From assembly GCF_001584325.1 (NCBI RefSeq), contig NZ_LSAZ01000006.1, forward strand, positions 1 through 64,000: a stretch of 64,000 nt of DNA, written 5' to 3'. The notes under the pieces were generated by a model. That model saw only the letters and a list, made by a program, of their open reading frames with translations. It did not search any database and was not told the origin of the DNA. The DNA comes from Bacillus nakamurai (GTDB taxonomy: Bacteria > Bacillota > Bacilli > Bacillales > Bacillaceae). Numbering within the stretch: the first letter of the stretch is position 1; every line of letters begins with the position of its first letter. The position numbers and the translations under genes are program-made. This document shows positions 44,318 to 55,576 of this stretch, piece after piece.

Positions 44318-46231
44318 GTGGGCAGGAAACTTCGCTTAACGACAGCACAAGCGCTGATCAAATTTTTAAACCAGCAGTACATCCATGTTGACGGAAAGGA
44401 AGAACCGTTCGTTGAAGGGATCTTCACGATTTTCGGTCATGGAAATGTGCTGGGGATCGGGCAAGCGCTTGAACAAGACGCCGGCCATTTGAAAGTTTTT
44501 CAAGGCAAAAACGAGCAAGGCATGGCACATGCCGCAATGGCATACAGCAAGCAAATGATGAGAAGAAAAATTTACGCCGTATCGACGTCAGTCGGCCCGG
44601 GAGCCGCGAACTTAACGGCCGCGGCAGGTACGGCGCTGGCCAATAATATTCCGGTGCTGCTGCTTCCGGCGGACACATTTGCGACGAGGCAGCCGGACCC
44701 CGTCTTACAGCAGGTGGAACAAGAATACAGTGCGGCGATTACGACAAACGATGCATTGAAGCCTGTTTCTCGATATTGGGACCGCATTACACGCCCCGAG
44801 CAGCTGATGAGCAGCTTAATCCGGGCATTTGAAGTGATGACAGACCCAGCAAAAGCGGGCCCGGCAACGATTTGTATTTCTCAAGATGTAGAGGGGGAAG
44901 CATATGATTTCGATGAAAGCTTCTTCGAAAAGCGCGTTCATTACATCGACCGGATGCAGCCGAGTGAGCGTGAGCTGAAAGGCGCTGCGGAAAGAATAAA
45001 AGCGAGCAAAAACCCTGTCATCTTAGTGGGCGGCGGCGCGAAGTATTCCGGTGCGCGTGAAGAATTGATCGCGATTTCTGAAACATACGGCATCCCCCTT
45101 GTGGAAACGCAGGCCGGCAAATCGACGGTTGAAGCTGATTTCGCCAACAATTTGGGCGGCATGGGCATCACGGGAACACTCGCCGCGAACAAGGCGGCCC
45201 GAAAGGCCGATTTAATCATCGGAATCGGCACACGCTACACGGACTTTGCGACATCGTCAAAAACGGCATTCGATTTTGACAAAGCCAAATTTCTAAATAT
45301 CAATGTCAGCAGAATGCAGGCGTACAAACTGGACGCGTTCCAAGTCGTGGCGGATGCGAAAGCGGCGCTCGGCAAGCTGTACGGCTTATTAGAAGGATAC
45401 AAGAGTGAATTCGGTTCAACGATTAAAGAATGGAAAGACGAATGGCTGGCTGAACGGGAGCGCCTCGGCAAGGTCACCTTCAAGCGTGAAGCATTCGTAC
45501 CGGAAATTAAACACCATTTCTCTCAGGCCGTTTTAAATGAGTATGCTGACGCGCTGCAGACGGAGCTTCCGCAAACAACGGCGCTGCTTACCATTAACGA
45601 AACGATTCCTGAAGACAGTGTCGTCATCAGTTCGGCGGGTTCTCTTCCGGGAGACTTACAGCGTTTGTGGCACTCCAATGTCCCGAATACGTACCACCTG
45701 GAATACGGCTACTCCTGCATGGGATACGAGGTATCAGGCACACTCGGCCTCAAACTGGCCCATCCTGACAAAGAGGTCTATTCGCTCGTCGGAGACGGAA
45801 GCTTTCTGATGCTGCACTCAGAGCTGATTACGGCCATTCAATATAACAAAAAAATCAATGTCCTGCTCTTTGATAACTCCGGCTTCGGCTGTATCAACAA
45901 CCTGCAGATGGATCATGGCAGCGGCAGTTATTTCTGTGAGTTCCGGACAGACGGCAATCAGATTTTAAATGTTGACTATGCTAAAGTGGCAGAAGGCTAC
46001 GGCGCCAAAACATACAAAGCCAATACAGCGGAAGAGCTGAAAGCGGCGCTGGAAGACGCGAAAAAACAAGACGTATCAACATTGATTGAGATGAAGGTCC
46101 TTCCGAAAACGATGACAGACGGCTATGACAGCTGGTGGCATGTCGGTGTGGCGGAAGTTTCTGAACAGGAAAGCGTCCGAAAGGCATATGAAGCAAAAGA
46201 GAAAATGCTGAATGCCGCGAAGCAGTACTAG
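44318..46231 (+). CDS. iolD: 3D-(3,5/4)-trihydroxycyclohexane-1,2-dione hydrolase
   Basis: A 637-residue thiamine diphosphate enzyme that hydrolytically opens the inositol-derived ring to 5-deoxy-D-glucuronate. Seen: [18 protein letters not shown] (N-terminal Pyr domain with the catalytic Glu region), GPGAANL, and the ThDP/Mg motif [17 protein letters not shown]...NN-type ending [16 protein letters not shown] at 44318 is chosen because AAGGTGG lies 8 bases upstream and the protein then starts VGRKLRL like B. subtilis IolD; an in-frame GTG at 44306 overlaps that site. Confidence 0.95.
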   Translation: MGRKLRLTTAQALIKFLNQQYIHVDGKEEPFVEGIFTIFGHGNVLGIGQALEQDAGHLKVFQGKNEQGMAHAAMAYSKQMMRRKIYAVSTSVGPGAANLTAAAGTALANNIPVLLLPADTFATRQPDPVLQQVEQEYSAAITTNDALKPVSRYWDRITRPEQLMSSLIRAFEVMTDPAKAGPATICISQDVEGEAYDFDESFFEKRVHYIDRMQPSERELKGAAERIKASKNPVILVGGGAKYSGAREELIAISETYGIPLVETQAGKSTVEADFANNLGGMGITGTLAANKAARKADLIIGIGTRYTDFATSSKTAFDFDKAKFLNINVSRMQAYKLDAFQVVADAKAALGKLYGLLEGYKSEFGSTIKEWKDEWLAERERLGKVTFKREAFVPEIKHHFSQAVLNEYADALQTELPQTTALLTINETIPEDSVVISSAGSLPGDLQRLWHSNVPNTYHLEYGYSCMGYEVSGTLGLKLAHPDKEVYSLVGDGSFLMLHSELITAIQYNKKINVLLFDNSGFGCINNLQMDHGSGSYFCEFRTDGNQILNVDYAKVAEGYGAKTYKANTAEELKAALEDAKKQDVSTLIEMKVLPKTMTDGYDSWWHVGVAEVSEQESVRKAYEAKEKMLNAAKQY

Positions 46232-46246
46232 AGGGGAGGCATCATG

Positions 46247-47143
46247 ATGGGCAAACACGATATTCTGTGGGGCATTGCCCCCATAGGGTGGCGGAATGAC
46301 GATATTCCAGAAATCGGAGCCGGCAATACGCTGCAGCATTTGCTAAGTGATATTGTGGTCGCGCGTTTTCAAGGAACAGAAGTCGGAGGGTTTTTCCCTG
46401 AACCCTCCATTTTGAATAAGGAGCTGGGGCTTCGGAATTTACGGATCGCGGGGAAATGGTTCAGCAGCTTCATCCTTCGCGACGGTATTGAAAAAACGGC
46501 GGCCGAGTTTACAGAACAATGCAAATATTTACAAGAAGTCGGAGCCGATGTCGCCACCGTCTCTGAACAAACGTACAGTGTACAGGGCTTGGACATTGAT
46601 GTCTTTAAGAAAAAACCTTACTTTACGAACGAAGAATGGGAAACGCTGTGTAACGGTTTAAACCGTCTCGGGAAAATCGCTGATGAGCACGGCCTTACGC
46701 TTGTATACCATCATCATCTCGGCACAGGCATCCAGACGGCGGAAGAAGTCGACCGGCTGATGGAACATACTGACCCTGCGCATGTCCACCTTCTTTATGA
46801 TACCGGCCATGCCTACATCTCGGACGGAGACTATATGTCGATGCTCAACAAGCATATCGACCGGATCAAGCACGTGCATTTCAAGGACGCCCGGCTTGAT
46901 ATTATGGAGCAATGCAAGAAAGAAGGGAAGTCATTCCAGCAGTCGTTTTTGCAGGGGATGTTTACCGTTCCGGGAGACGGATGCATCGATTTTACAGATG
47001 TATACCGGACGCTTTTAAAGCACGATTACTCCGGCTGGATCGTCATTGAAGCTGAGCAAGACCCTGATGTCGCCAACCCGCTTGAGTATGCGCTGATGGC
47101 AAGGCAGTATATCGACCGCGAGCTGCTCGATCTTGCAAATTAG
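46247..47143 (+). CDS. iolE: Myo-inosose-2 dehydratase
   Basis: A 298-residue TIM-barrel (AP endonuclease/xylose isomerase-like) protein that dehydrates 2-keto-myo-inositol. Metal-site residues lie in [40 protein letters not shown], and [13 protein letters not shown]. The ATG at 46247 is 7 bases from GGGGAGG, and the one at 46244 is close to it. Directly downstream is the iolF scar. Confidence 0.95.
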   Translation: MGKHDILWGIAPIGWRNDDIPEIGAGNTLQHLLSDIVVARFQGTEVGGFFPEPSILNKELGLRNLRIAGKWFSSFILRDGIEKTAAEFTEQCKYLQEVGADVATVSEQTYSVQGLDIDVFKKKPYFTNEEWETLCNGLNRLGKIADEHGLTLVYHHHLGTGIQTAEEVDRLMEHTDPAHVHLLYDTGHAYISDGDYMSMLNKHIDRIKHVHFKDARLDIMEQCKKEGKSFQQSFLQGMFTVPGDGCIDFTDVYRTLLKHDYSGWIVIEAEQDPDVANPLEYALMARQYIDRELLDLAN

Positions 47144-47148
47144 AGGGG

Positions 47149-47247
47149 ATGTATAAGGCTGCGATCCTGCTTGTATGACTTGTGTTCGCACTGAATCCTC
47201 TGGTACGCCGCTTAAACAGATACAAGAGTAACCTGAAAGCAATATAA
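47149..47247 (+). pseudogene. iolF: Vestige of iolF (inositol transporter), internally deleted
   Basis: An ATG at 47149, overlapping GAGGGG, opens MYKAAILLV, then TGA; the same frame continues LVFALNPLVRRLNRYKSNL and KAI to a TAA at 47245-47247. The hydrophobic start and the NPLVRRLNRYK tail look like the two ends of an MFS transporter fused by a large deletion. In B. subtilis a full iolF of over 400 codons lies exactly here, between iolE and iolG. Inositol uptake must rely on another transporter such as IolT, not in this window. Confidence 0.6.
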
Positions 47248-47270
47248 AGAAAAGCAAGAACATTATTTAA

Positions 47271-48326
<1,056 letters not shown>

Positions 48327-48347
48327 TAGATCAGGGAGTAAAAAAAT

Positions 48348-49217
48348 ATGAAATTAGCCTTGGACCCATCAATGTACCGAGATGATTTAACTTTGGAGGA
48401 AATGGTCTATAAAACGGCGGAGCTTGGATATGAATATATCGAACTATCGCCGCGCGAGGATTTTTGTCCATTCTATAAATACCCGAAAGTCGATTCAGCA
48501 AAGATCAAAAAACTCAAGCGCCTTTTAAGTGATACAGGTGTGAAGCTTTCATCTCTCCTTCCGCTTTATCACTGGGCGGGTCCCGATGAAGACCGCCGCC
48601 AGGCCGCCGTGCGCAACTGGAAACGGGCGATCGAAATTGCGGTTGAACTTGAAGTGGATTTGATGAACAGCGAATTCAGCGGTTCAAAATATGATCCGTT
48701 AACAAGTGAAGAAAAATTTATCAAATCCATGGATGAACTGCTGCCCGTCTTTGAAAAAGAAGGCGTTAAACTCAATCTGCAGGCCCATCCGTATGATTTT
48801 ATCGAGACGCACAAAGGTGCGATGGATATGATCCGCGCGCTTGACAAGGATTGGATCAATCTTGTCTACTCGACTGCGCATACGTTCTTCTATGATGACG
48901 GCAAAGGCGATATCGAGACAATGTTTGACGAAGCCGGCGACCGCCTCACACATGTTTTATTTGCAGATACCTATAATCATAAAGCGGCGCATGGCCTGCG
49001 CTACATCGTCAATCCGCCTGACGCGAAAGTAACGGTTCACCAGCATTTGGACATTGGGCAAGGCGAGGTTGATTTTGATACGATTTTCAGAAAGATGAGA
49101 GAGATGAAATTCGACGGAATTGCGACGAATGCCGTTTTTGCTTGGGTCGATGAAAGAGCGGATGAATCAAGTCGGTTTATGCTTCAAAAAATGAAAGAAG
49201 AATTAGGTCTGGCATAA
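48348..49217 (+). CDS. iolH: Inositol catabolism protein IolH (sugar-isomerase-like TIM barrel)
   Basis: A 289-residue AP-endonuclease-2-type TIM barrel. It has [10 protein letters not shown] near the start, [10 protein letters not shown], and [12 protein letters not shown]. The late metal-site strands read [20 protein letters not shown] and [14 protein letters not shown]. It matches IolH of B. subtilis, whose exact reaction has not been settled. 21 bases after iolG. Confidence 0.92.
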   Translation: MKLALDPSMYRDDLTLEEMVYKTAELGYEYIELSPREDFCPFYKYPKVDSAKIKKLKRLLSDTGVKLSSLLPLYHWAGPDEDRRQAAVRNWKRAIEIAVELEVDLMNSEFSGSKYDPLTSEEKFIKSMDELLPVFEKEGVKLNLQAHPYDFIETHKGAMDMIRALDKDWINLVYSTAHTFFYDDGKGDIETMFDEAGDRLTHVLFADTYNHKAAHGLRYIVNPPDAKVTVHQHLDIGQGEVDFDTIFRKMREMKFDGIATNAVFAWVDERADESSRFMLQKMKEELGLA

Positions 49218-49227
49218 GCTGAGTATG

Positions 49228-49268
49228 GAGTTCGGCGGGGCAGGCGGAAAAGCCCTGCAGCCGGACTC
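49228..49268 (+). other. Hairpin between iolH and iolI
   Basis: GAGTTCGGC pairs with GCCGGACTC (one G-T pair), enclosing GCAGG/CCTGC. No T run follows (CCTTCATATC), so it looks like an RNA-stability or processing element rather than a terminator. Confidence 0.6.
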
Positions 49269-49303
49269 CCTTCATATCTAAAACGCGGATGGGAGAGGCT
49301 GAC

Positions 49304-50146
49304 ATGAAACTTTGCTTTAATGAGGCGACAACGTTGGAGAATTCAAACCTGAAACAGGATTTAGAGCTATGCGAAAAGCACGGCTATGATTATATTGAAA
49401 TCCGCACAATGGATAAGCTGCCGGAGTACTTAAAGGACCATTCACTGGCCGATCTTGCGGAATATTTTCAAACCCACCACATTAAACCGCTTGCCCTGAA
49501 CGCACTGGTTTTCTTCAACAATCGTGATGAAAAGGGCTATAGGGAGATCATTTCGGAATTCAAAAGCATGATGGAAACCTGCAAAACGCTCGGCGTGAAA
49601 TATGTGGTAGCCGTGCCGCTGGTGACAGAGCGAAAAATCTTAAAAGAAGAGATCAAAAAGAGCAGCATAGAGGTTCTGACTGAGCTTTCGGATATCGCGG
49701 AGCCGTACAGCGTAAACATCGCACTTGAATTTGTCGGCCACCCGCAATGTACGGTCAATACATTTGAACAGGCGTATGACATCGTGAACGCTGTCGGCCG
49801 GGATAATGTCGGGCTTGTGTTTGACAGCTTCCATTTCCACGCGATGGGATCAAACCTTGAAGACGTAAAGCAGGCTGACGGGAAGAAAATCTTTATTTAT
49901 CACATTGACGATACAGAAGATTTCCCAATCGGATGTTTAACCGACGAGGATCGCGTCTGGCCGGGGCACGGAGCGATCGACTTAGACGCCCACTTATCAG
50001 CGCTGAAAGAAATCGGATTCTCAGACGTTGCCTCCGTCGAACTGTTCAGGCCTGAATACTACAAGCTGAGCGCGGAGGAAACGATCAAAACGGCAAAAGA
50101 AACAACGGAAGCCGTCGTATCAAAATACTTCATGAAGGAGGCGTGA
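49304..50146 (+). CDS. iolI: 2-keto-myo-inositol isomerase
   Basis: A 280-residue TIM-barrel isomerase that interconverts 2-keto-myo-inositol and 1-keto-D-chiro-inositol. Metal-site features: VNIALEFVGHPQCTVNT (Glu), VGLVFDSFHFHAMG (Asp, His), FIYHIDDTED, and ASVELFRPEYYK (Glu). ATG at 49304 gives the start MKLCFNEATT as in B. subtilis IolI, with GGGAGAGG upstream. Overlaps the region before iolJ. Confidence 0.95.
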   Translation: MKLCFNEATTLENSNLKQDLELCEKHGYDYIEIRTMDKLPEYLKDHSLADLAEYFQTHHIKPLALNALVFFNNRDEKGYREIISEFKSMMETCKTLGVKYVVAVPLVTERKILKEEIKKSSIEVLTELSDIAEPYSVNIALEFVGHPQCTVNTFEQAYDIVNAVGRDNVGLVFDSFHFHAMGSNLEDVKQADGKKIFIYHIDDTEDFPIGCLTDEDRVWPGHGAIDLDAHLSALKEIGFSDVASVELFRPEYYKLSAEETIKTAKETTEAVVSKYFMKEA

Positions 50147-50148
50147 AC

Positions 50149-51021
50149 ATGGCTTTTGTCACCATGAAACATCTTCTTGCAGAAGCGAAACGGGAGCATT
50201 ATGCAGTCGGTCAGTTTAATATAAACGGCCTTCAATGGACAAAGGCGATTTTACATGCGGCGCAAAAGGAGCAATCGCCGGTCATCGCCGCGGCTTCCGA
50301 TCGCCTGATCGACTATTTAGGCGGCTTTAAAACGATCGCCGCCATGGTCAGCGCGTTAATGGAGGAAATGGCGATTACCGTTCCCGTTGTGCTTCATCTT
50401 GATCACGGAAGCAGTGCGGCACGCTGCAAACAGGCGATTGATGCGGGATTCAGCTCAGTGATGATTGACGGTTCCCACTGCCCGATTGATGAGAATATCG
50501 CCATGACAAAAGAAGTCGCTGATTATGCCGCAAAGCACGGCATATCGGTCGAAGCCGAAGTCGGCACGGTAGGCGGGATGGAAGACGGCCTGATTGGCGG
50601 AGTGTGCTATGCCGATATCAGGGAATGTGAGCGGATTGTCAAAGAAACCAATATCGACGCACTGGCCGCGGCGCTTGGCTCGGTTCACGGCAAGTATCAG
50701 GGCGAGCCGAACCTCGGATTTAAGGAAATGGAGGAAATCTCCCGCATCACCGATATTCCTCTCGTTCTTCACGGAGCATCCGGGATTCCGCAAGACCAAA
50801 TCAAAAAAGCCATCAAACTCGGCCACGCGAAGATAAATATCAATACGGAATGTATGATAGCGTGGACAGACAAAACACGGAGCATATTCCAGGAAAACGA
50901 AGATATGTACGAACCGCGGGGCTATATGACACCCGGTATCGAAGCCGTGGAAGAGACTGTGCGAAGCAAAATGAGGGAATTCGGATCAGCCGGAAAAGCC
51001 GCCAAGCAGCAAGTGGGCTGA
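50149..51021 (+). CDS. iolJ: 6-phospho-5-dehydro-2-deoxy-D-gluconate aldolase
   Basis: A 290-residue class II (zinc) aldolase of the fructose-bisphosphate aldolase family that splits the inositol intermediate into dihydroxyacetone phosphate and malonate semialdehyde. Zinc and active-site residues: VVLHLDHGSS, EVGTVGGMEDG, IPLVLHGASGIP, and AKININTE. ATG at 50149 follows AAGGAGG. A GTG six bases earlier overlaps the iolI stop. Last gene of the operon. Confidence 0.96.
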   Translation: MAFVTMKHLLAEAKREHYAVGQFNINGLQWTKAILHAAQKEQSPVIAAASDRLIDYLGGFKTIAAMVSALMEEMAITVPVVLHLDHGSSAARCKQAIDAGFSSVMIDGSHCPIDENIAMTKEVADYAAKHGISVEAEVGTVGGMEDGLIGGVCYADIRECERIVKETNIDALAAALGSVHGKYQGEPNLGFKEMEEISRITDIPLVLHGASGIPQDQIKKAIKLGHAKININTECMIAWTDKTRSIFQENEDMYEPRGYMTPGIEAVEETVRSKMREFGSAGKAAKQQVG

Positions 51022-51029
51022 CAGGATAA

Positions 51030-51066
51030 AGAACCGCCGCCATCTTAACGGGAAGGCGGTTTTTTG
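51030..51066 (+). terminator. iol operon terminator
   Basis: GAACCGCC and GGCGGTT with TTTTT following; 10 bases after iolJ. Confidence 0.85.
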
Positions 51067-51138
51067 TGCGGTGTTGCGTCTGTACGCCCTAAACGATTAT
51101 GATGAGGGCATCAGCGCAAAAATTGGGAGTGGTTCAGT

Positions 51139-51828
51139 TTGAATAAAATCATGATTGTGGAAGATAGTGAAGACATTCGTGGGCTGCTGCGGAATTACCT
51201 TGAGAAATACGGTTATCAAACCGTGGTGACCTCTGATTTCACAACTGTCTTGGACGTGTTCTTGCGGGAAAAGCCTGATGTGGTGCTGCTCGATATCAAC
51301 CTCCCGTCCTATGACGGATATTATTGGTGCCGCCAGATCCGCCAGCACTCGACAAGCCCGATCATTTTCATTTCAGCCAGAAACGGGGAAATGGATCAGG
51401 TGATGGCGATTGAAAACGGCGGAGATGATTATATAGAAAAACCGTTTTCCTATGATATTGTATTGGCGAAAATCAAAAGCCAAATCCGCAGGGCATATGG
51501 CGAGTACGCCGCAAAGCAAGGAGAAAAAGTGATCGAATATGCCGGTGTACAGCTTTTTGTGGAACGGTTTGAATTGCGTTATCAAGATGAAAAAAGCGAG
51601 CTGTCAAAGAAGGAAAGCAAGCTGCTTGAGGTGCTTTTAGAGCGGGGAGAAAAGGTGACGGGAAGAGACCGCCTGATGGAAAAAACGTGGGACACTGATA
51701 TTTTCGTCGATGACAATACGCTGAATGTGTATATTACACGGCTGCGTAAAAAACTGCGGGAGCTCGGTGTGCCTGTTTCGATTGAATCGGTGCGGGGCGA
51801 AGGCTATCAGCTGAGGACTCTGTCATGA
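51139..51828 (+). CDS. yxdJ: Response regulator YxdJ (BceR type)
   Basis: A 229-residue OmpR-family regulator. The receiver domain has IVEDSEDIR and phospho-acceptor Asp52 in VVLLDINLPS, plus EKPFSYDI with the conserved Lys. The C-terminal winged helix ends in VYITRLRKKLRELGV and SVRGEGYQL. TTG start at 51139 with GGGAGTGG upstream. In B. subtilis YxdJK responds to cationic peptides such as LL-37 and activates yxdLM-yxeA. Overlaps yxdK by 4 bases. Confidence 0.93.
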   Translation: MNKIMIVEDSEDIRGLLRNYLEKYGYQTVVTSDFTTVLDVFLREKPDVVLLDINLPSYDGYYWCRQIRQHSTSPIIFISARNGEMDQVMAIENGGDDYIEKPFSYDIVLAKIKSQIRRAYGEYAAKQGEKVIEYAGVQLFVERFELRYQDEKSELSKKESKLLEVLLERGEKVTGRDRLMEKTWDTDIFVDDNTLNVYITRLRKKLRELGVPVSIESVRGEGYQLRTLS

Positions 51829-52802
51829 AGCTGTTTTTGCAATCTCATACTGTGTTAATCCTGCTGTTTTTTCTCCAAGGCTTGTTTGTGTTCTTTTACT
51901 ATTGGTTTGCGGGTCTTCATTCTTTTTCTCATCTTTTTTATATATTGGGCGTGCAGCTTCTGATTTTGGCGGGGTACTTGGTCTACCGCTGGTACAAGGA
52001 CCGCGGCGTTTATGAGTGGATCAGCTCGGGACAGGACGATACGGAAGTCCCTTTTCTAGGCTCTTCGGTGTTTTGTTCAGAGCTTTATGAAAAGCAGATG
52101 GAGCTGATCCGCTTGCAGCATCAGAAGCTCCATGAGACGGAAGCCAAGCTTGACGCAAGAGTGACGTATATGAATCAATGGGTCCACCAAGTGAAAACGC
52201 CGCTTTCTGTCATTAATTTAATCGTTCAGGAAGAGGATGAGCCGATTTTTGAACAAATCAAAAAAGAGGTCCGGCAGATTGAATACGGGCTTGAGACGCT
52301 CCTGTACTCATCGCGGCTTGATTTGTTCGAAAGGGATTTTAAAATCGAGGCGGTTTCCTTATCCGGGCTCGTTCAATCCGTCATTCAAAGCTATAAACGT
52401 TTATTTATCCAGTACCGGGTGTATCCTGAAACGAAATTTCTCGTTGATGACAAGATTTACACTGATGCCAAATGGCTGAAGTTCGCGATAGGCCAGGTGG
52501 TGACAAACGCGGTGAAGTATTCAGGCGGGAAGAGTGACAGGGTGGAGCTGACTGTCTTCCGGGACGGGGACAAGTCGGTGCTGGAAGTCAGAGACCGCGG
52601 CGTCGGCATTCCTTCTCAGGATCTGAAGCGGGTATTTGATCCTTATTATACCGGCGAAAACGGCCGCCGTTTCCAAGAATCAACGGGCATCGGCCTGCAT
52701 CTTGTCAAAGAAATCACGGACAAGCTCAACCATGAGGTGGAGATCAGCTCATCTCCCGGCGAAGGTACGGCGGTTCGATTTTCATTTCTTACAAAAGTGT
52801 AA
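51825..52802 (+). CDS. yxdK: Intramembrane-sensing histidine kinase YxdK (BceS type)
   Basis: A 325-residue kinase with only two N-terminal membrane helices (VLILLFFLQGLFVFFYYW and LFYILGVQLLILAGYLVY) and almost no outer loop, the mark of BceS-type kinases that sense through their ABC transporter. The phospho-His is 121 in NQWVHQVKTPLSVI; the ATPase domain has NAVKYSGGK, DRGVGIP and GIGLHLVKEI. Confidence 0.93.
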   Translation: MKLFLQSHTVLILLFFLQGLFVFFYYWFAGLHSFSHLFYILGVQLLILAGYLVYRWYKDRGVYEWISSGQDDTEVPFLGSSVFCSELYEKQMELIRLQHQKLHETEAKLDARVTYMNQWVHQVKTPLSVINLIVQEEDEPIFEQIKKEVRQIEYGLETLLYSSRLDLFERDFKIEAVSLSGLVQSVIQSYKRLFIQYRVYPETKFLVDDKIYTDAKWLKFAIGQVVTNAVKYSGGKSDRVELTVFRDGDKSVLEVRDRGVGIPSQDLKRVFDPYYTGENGRRFQESTGIGLHLVKEITDKLNHEVEISSSPGEGTAVRFSFLTKV

Positions 52803-52838
52803 GGCTTCGTTAAGAAAACAACATAGCACATTCTGTTT

Positions 52839-52876
52839 CCCCTTGATAAGATTTGTTTACGTCAAGGGGATTTTTC
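52839..52876 (+). terminator. Terminator between yxdK and yxdL
   Basis: CCCCTTGA (52839-52846) and TCAAGGGG (52862-52869), then ATTTTTCGTT. It separates the regulator genes from the transporter genes, which therefore need their own YxdJ-driven promoter nearby. Confidence 0.75.
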
Positions 52877-52944
52877 GTTGAAAAGCCCCGATGCACATGA
52901 AAAACACGTTGATCAACAAGAATAAAACCATAAGGAGGATTCTC

Positions 52945-53718
52945 ATGGCGAATATGCTTGAAGTTAAACATATAAATAAAACTTACAAAGGACAAGTGTC
53001 CTACCAAGCCTTAAAACAAATTTCATTTTCAATAGAAGAAGGAGAGTTTACGGCGGTGATGGGGCCGTCAGGGTCAGGAAAAACGACACTGCTGAACATC
53101 ATCTCAACGATTGACCGGCCTGATTCCGGCGATATCCTGATTCACGGGGAGAACCCGCACCATCTGAAGCGGACACGGCTCGCCCATTTCCGCCGCAAGC
53201 AGCTTGGATTTGTGTTTCAGGATTTCAATCTGCTGGACACGCTGACGATCGGTGAAAATATTATGCTGCCATTAACGCTTGAAAAAGAATCGCCGTCTGT
53301 GATGGAAGAAAAATTGCGCAGCATCGCCGGGAAGCTGGGGATTGAAGATTTGCTGAATAAACGGACGTTCGAGGTGTCCGGAGGCCAGCGCCAGCGGGCC
53401 GCCATCGCAAGAGCTGTCATTCATAAACCATCCCTCATTCTAGCTGATGAACCGACGGGAAACCTTGATTCCAAAGCGTCGAAGGATGTGATGGAAACGA
53501 TGCAAAGCCTGAACCAGAATGACAAGATCACGGCTTTGATGGTGACCCACGATCCGGTTGCGGCGAGCTACTGCCGCCGCGTCATTTTTATTAAAGACGG
53601 CGAGCTGTTTAACGAGATTTACCGCGGGGAAAACCGCCAAGTGTTTTATGAACAAATCCTTGATGTGCTGTCTATGCTGGGGGGAAACGCAAATGACCTT
53701 TCTTCAGTTCGCTTATAA
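52945..53718 (+). CDS. yxdL: ABC transporter ATP-binding protein YxdL (BceA type)
   Basis: A 257-residue ATPase of the LolD/BceA group. Walker A GPSGSGKTTLLN (about 40-51), Q-loop GFVFQDFNLLD, signature VSGGQRQRAAIARA, and Walker B LILADEPTGNLDS. AAGGAGG precedes ATG 52945; a longer frame begins at 52891 without a ribosome site. Works with YxdM in peptide detoxification and in signalling to YxdK. Confidence 0.93.
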   Translation: MANMLEVKHINKTYKGQVSYQALKQISFSIEEGEFTAVMGPSGSGKTTLLNIISTIDRPDSGDILIHGENPHHLKRTRLAHFRRKQLGFVFQDFNLLDTLTIGENIMLPLTLEKESPSVMEEKLRSIAGKLGIEDLLNKRTFEVSGGQRQRAAIARAVIHKPSLILADEPTGNLDSKASKDVMETMQSLNQNDKITALMVTHDPVAASYCRRVIFIKDGELFNEIYRGENRQVFYEQILDVLSMLGGNANDLSSVRL

Positions 53719-55561
53719 AAATGTCACGAGGAACAAAAGGGCCTATCTCGCTTTCTTTTTAAGCAGCGCCTTTTCTGTATTGATTTTCTTTACCTTTGCC
53801 ATGTTTTTGTTTCATCCGGCTTTGAAGGAAGGCTACTTGAATAACATTGCCAAAAAGGGCTTAACCGCAGCCGAATGGATGATTTTTGTATTTTCTTTCT
53901 TGTTTGTCCTGTATTCCGTGAATGCATTCCTGAAATCCAGGAATAAGGAATTCGGCATACTGCTCATGCAGGGCATCACGCCGGGACAGCTCAGAGCGCT
54001 GATTACTGCGGAAAATATGATCATCGGCGTCATGTCGATTGCGGCCGGCATTATCGGCGGTTTTATCTTTTCAAAAACGTTTTTTACAGTCGGAGCTTAT
54101 ATTTTAGAAATGAAGGCTTTGCCTTTATATATGCCTTGGAAAGCGCTCGGGATTACGGGCGGCGGGTTCCTGCTCTTATTTTTCCTTTTATCGCAATTCA
54201 CGATCTTTTTCATTAGATCAAACACGATTATTAAACTGATCAAAGGCACTGAAAAAATCAAACCGGAGCCGAAGCCATCTGTGATTCTGTCATTATTCGG
54301 CGTCGGATGCCTTGCGGCCGGGTACGGCATGGTTCTCAAAGGCAACGTGCACGGATATGAGCCTGTTTTTATTTTACTGTTAACGATTATCGGCACGTAT
54401 TTCTTCTTCAGCCAAAGCAGCATCTGGATTTTGCGGGCTTTGAAGAAATGGAAAACCTTTTATCTGCGCGGGAAAAATGTCATTTGGGTTTCTGACCTTG
54501 TCTATCGTTTAAAAGACAACGCGCGCCTGTTCTTTATTGTCAGCATTATTTCCGCAGTGGCGTTTACCGCCACGGGCGTTCTGGCGATGTACAAAGCGAC
54601 CGTCGGGGCGAAGGAATCCGCTTATGAAATGGAGTATTTATCGTACGGCGGCAATAAGAAAGAACAGACTCATCTGAAAGAAATTGAACATGATTTGAAG
54701 ACGCACGGCTTTACGTATAAGAGAGACGATATGGAAGTTTCCTATATTCGATATCAGCAGGGAGACAGCGCCCCGCCTGTTATTATGATCAATCAATCGG
54801 ACTTATCAAAATACTTCCATGTCAGCTTGGCCGGCCTGAAAGACGGTGAGGCTGTTTATTTCCCGGGTACGTACGATAGCAATTTAAAAAACGAATCGCC
54901 GGATCAGCTGAAGCTGCTGAACCAAAAACAAAAGCTGACGAATCAAAAACTTTCGGTAAAAGAGGTCAAAAAACCGCTTATCTCATTGAACAGCGTCATT
55001 GCAGTTAACGGCGAAACGTTTGACCATCTCAAATCATTAGGTGAAAAAGCTGCATTATACGGTTACAGCTATGATCATTGGAAAGACAGCCTTGATTTCA
55101 GCCAGTCACTGAAAAATAATTTTTACGGCGACTATTCAGATGTGCATTTTGATTTTATGACAAAAGCGGGCACCTACTATGATACGGTGCAGCTTCCGAG
55201 CTTGAGTCTATTCATCGGGCTGTTTATCGCCATCGTCTTCTTTACGGCGGCGGGTAGCTTCTTGTACTTCCGATTGTTCACCGATTCTGATGAGGACCGG
55301 CAGCGTTACCGCTCACTGGCGAAAATCGGCTTGAGTGAACAAGAAATGTCGCAGAGCGTGACAATTCAATTGGCGATTTTATTCTTCTTTCCATTTGCGA
55401 TCGCCGTGCTTCATACACTGTTTGCGTTGAGAACACTGACAGTGGAAGGCTATTCCAATGTGGCGGGACCGCTCAGCTTCACCATCGGAGGATTTTTCGT
55501 TTTTCAAGTCTTATTCTTCCTTGCGGTGCGGTCAAGCTATTTGAAAAAAATGAAAAAGTAA
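53693..55561 (+). CDS. yxdM: ABC transporter permease YxdM (BceB type)
   Basis: A 622-residue permease with ten expected membrane helices. An N-terminal FtsX-like set (AFFLSSAFSVLIFFTFAMF and on) is followed after helix 8 by a large extracellular domain of about 200 residues (from about 315 to 515: KESAYEMEYLSYGG to TYYDTVQLP), the peptide-recognition domain of BceB-type permeases. ATG at 53693 follows GGGGGGAA and overlaps yxdL by 26 bases. Confidence 0.92.
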   Translation: MTFLQFAYKNVTRNKRAYLAFFLSSAFSVLIFFTFAMFLFHPALKEGYLNNIAKKGLTAAEWMIFVFSFLFVLYSVNAFLKSRNKEFGILLMQGITPGQLRALITAENMIIGVMSIAAGIIGGFIFSKTFFTVGAYILEMKALPLYMPWKALGITGGGFLLLFFLLSQFTIFFIRSNTIIKLIKGTEKIKPEPKPSVILSLFGVGCLAAGYGMVLKGNVHGYEPVFILLLTIIGTYFFFSQSSIWILRALKKWKTFYLRGKNVIWVSDLVYRLKDNARLFFIVSIISAVAFTATGVLAMYKATVGAKESAYEMEYLSYGGNKKEQTHLKEIEHDLKTHGFTYKRDDMEVSYIRYQQGDSAPPVIMINQSDLSKYFHVSLAGLKDGEAVYFPGTYDSNLKNESPDQLKLLNQKQKLTNQKLSVKEVKKPLISLNSVIAVNGETFDHLKSLGEKAALYGYSYDHWKDSLDFSQSLKNNFYGDYSDVHFDFMTKAGTYYDTVQLPSLSLFIGLFIAIVFFTAAGSFLYFRLFTDSDEDRQRYRSLAKIGLSEQEMSQSVTIQLAILFFFPFAIAVLHTLFALRTLTVEGYSNVAGPLSFTIGGFFVFQVLFFLAVRSSYLKKMKK

Positions 55562-55576
55562 GGGAGGAGTATACAG

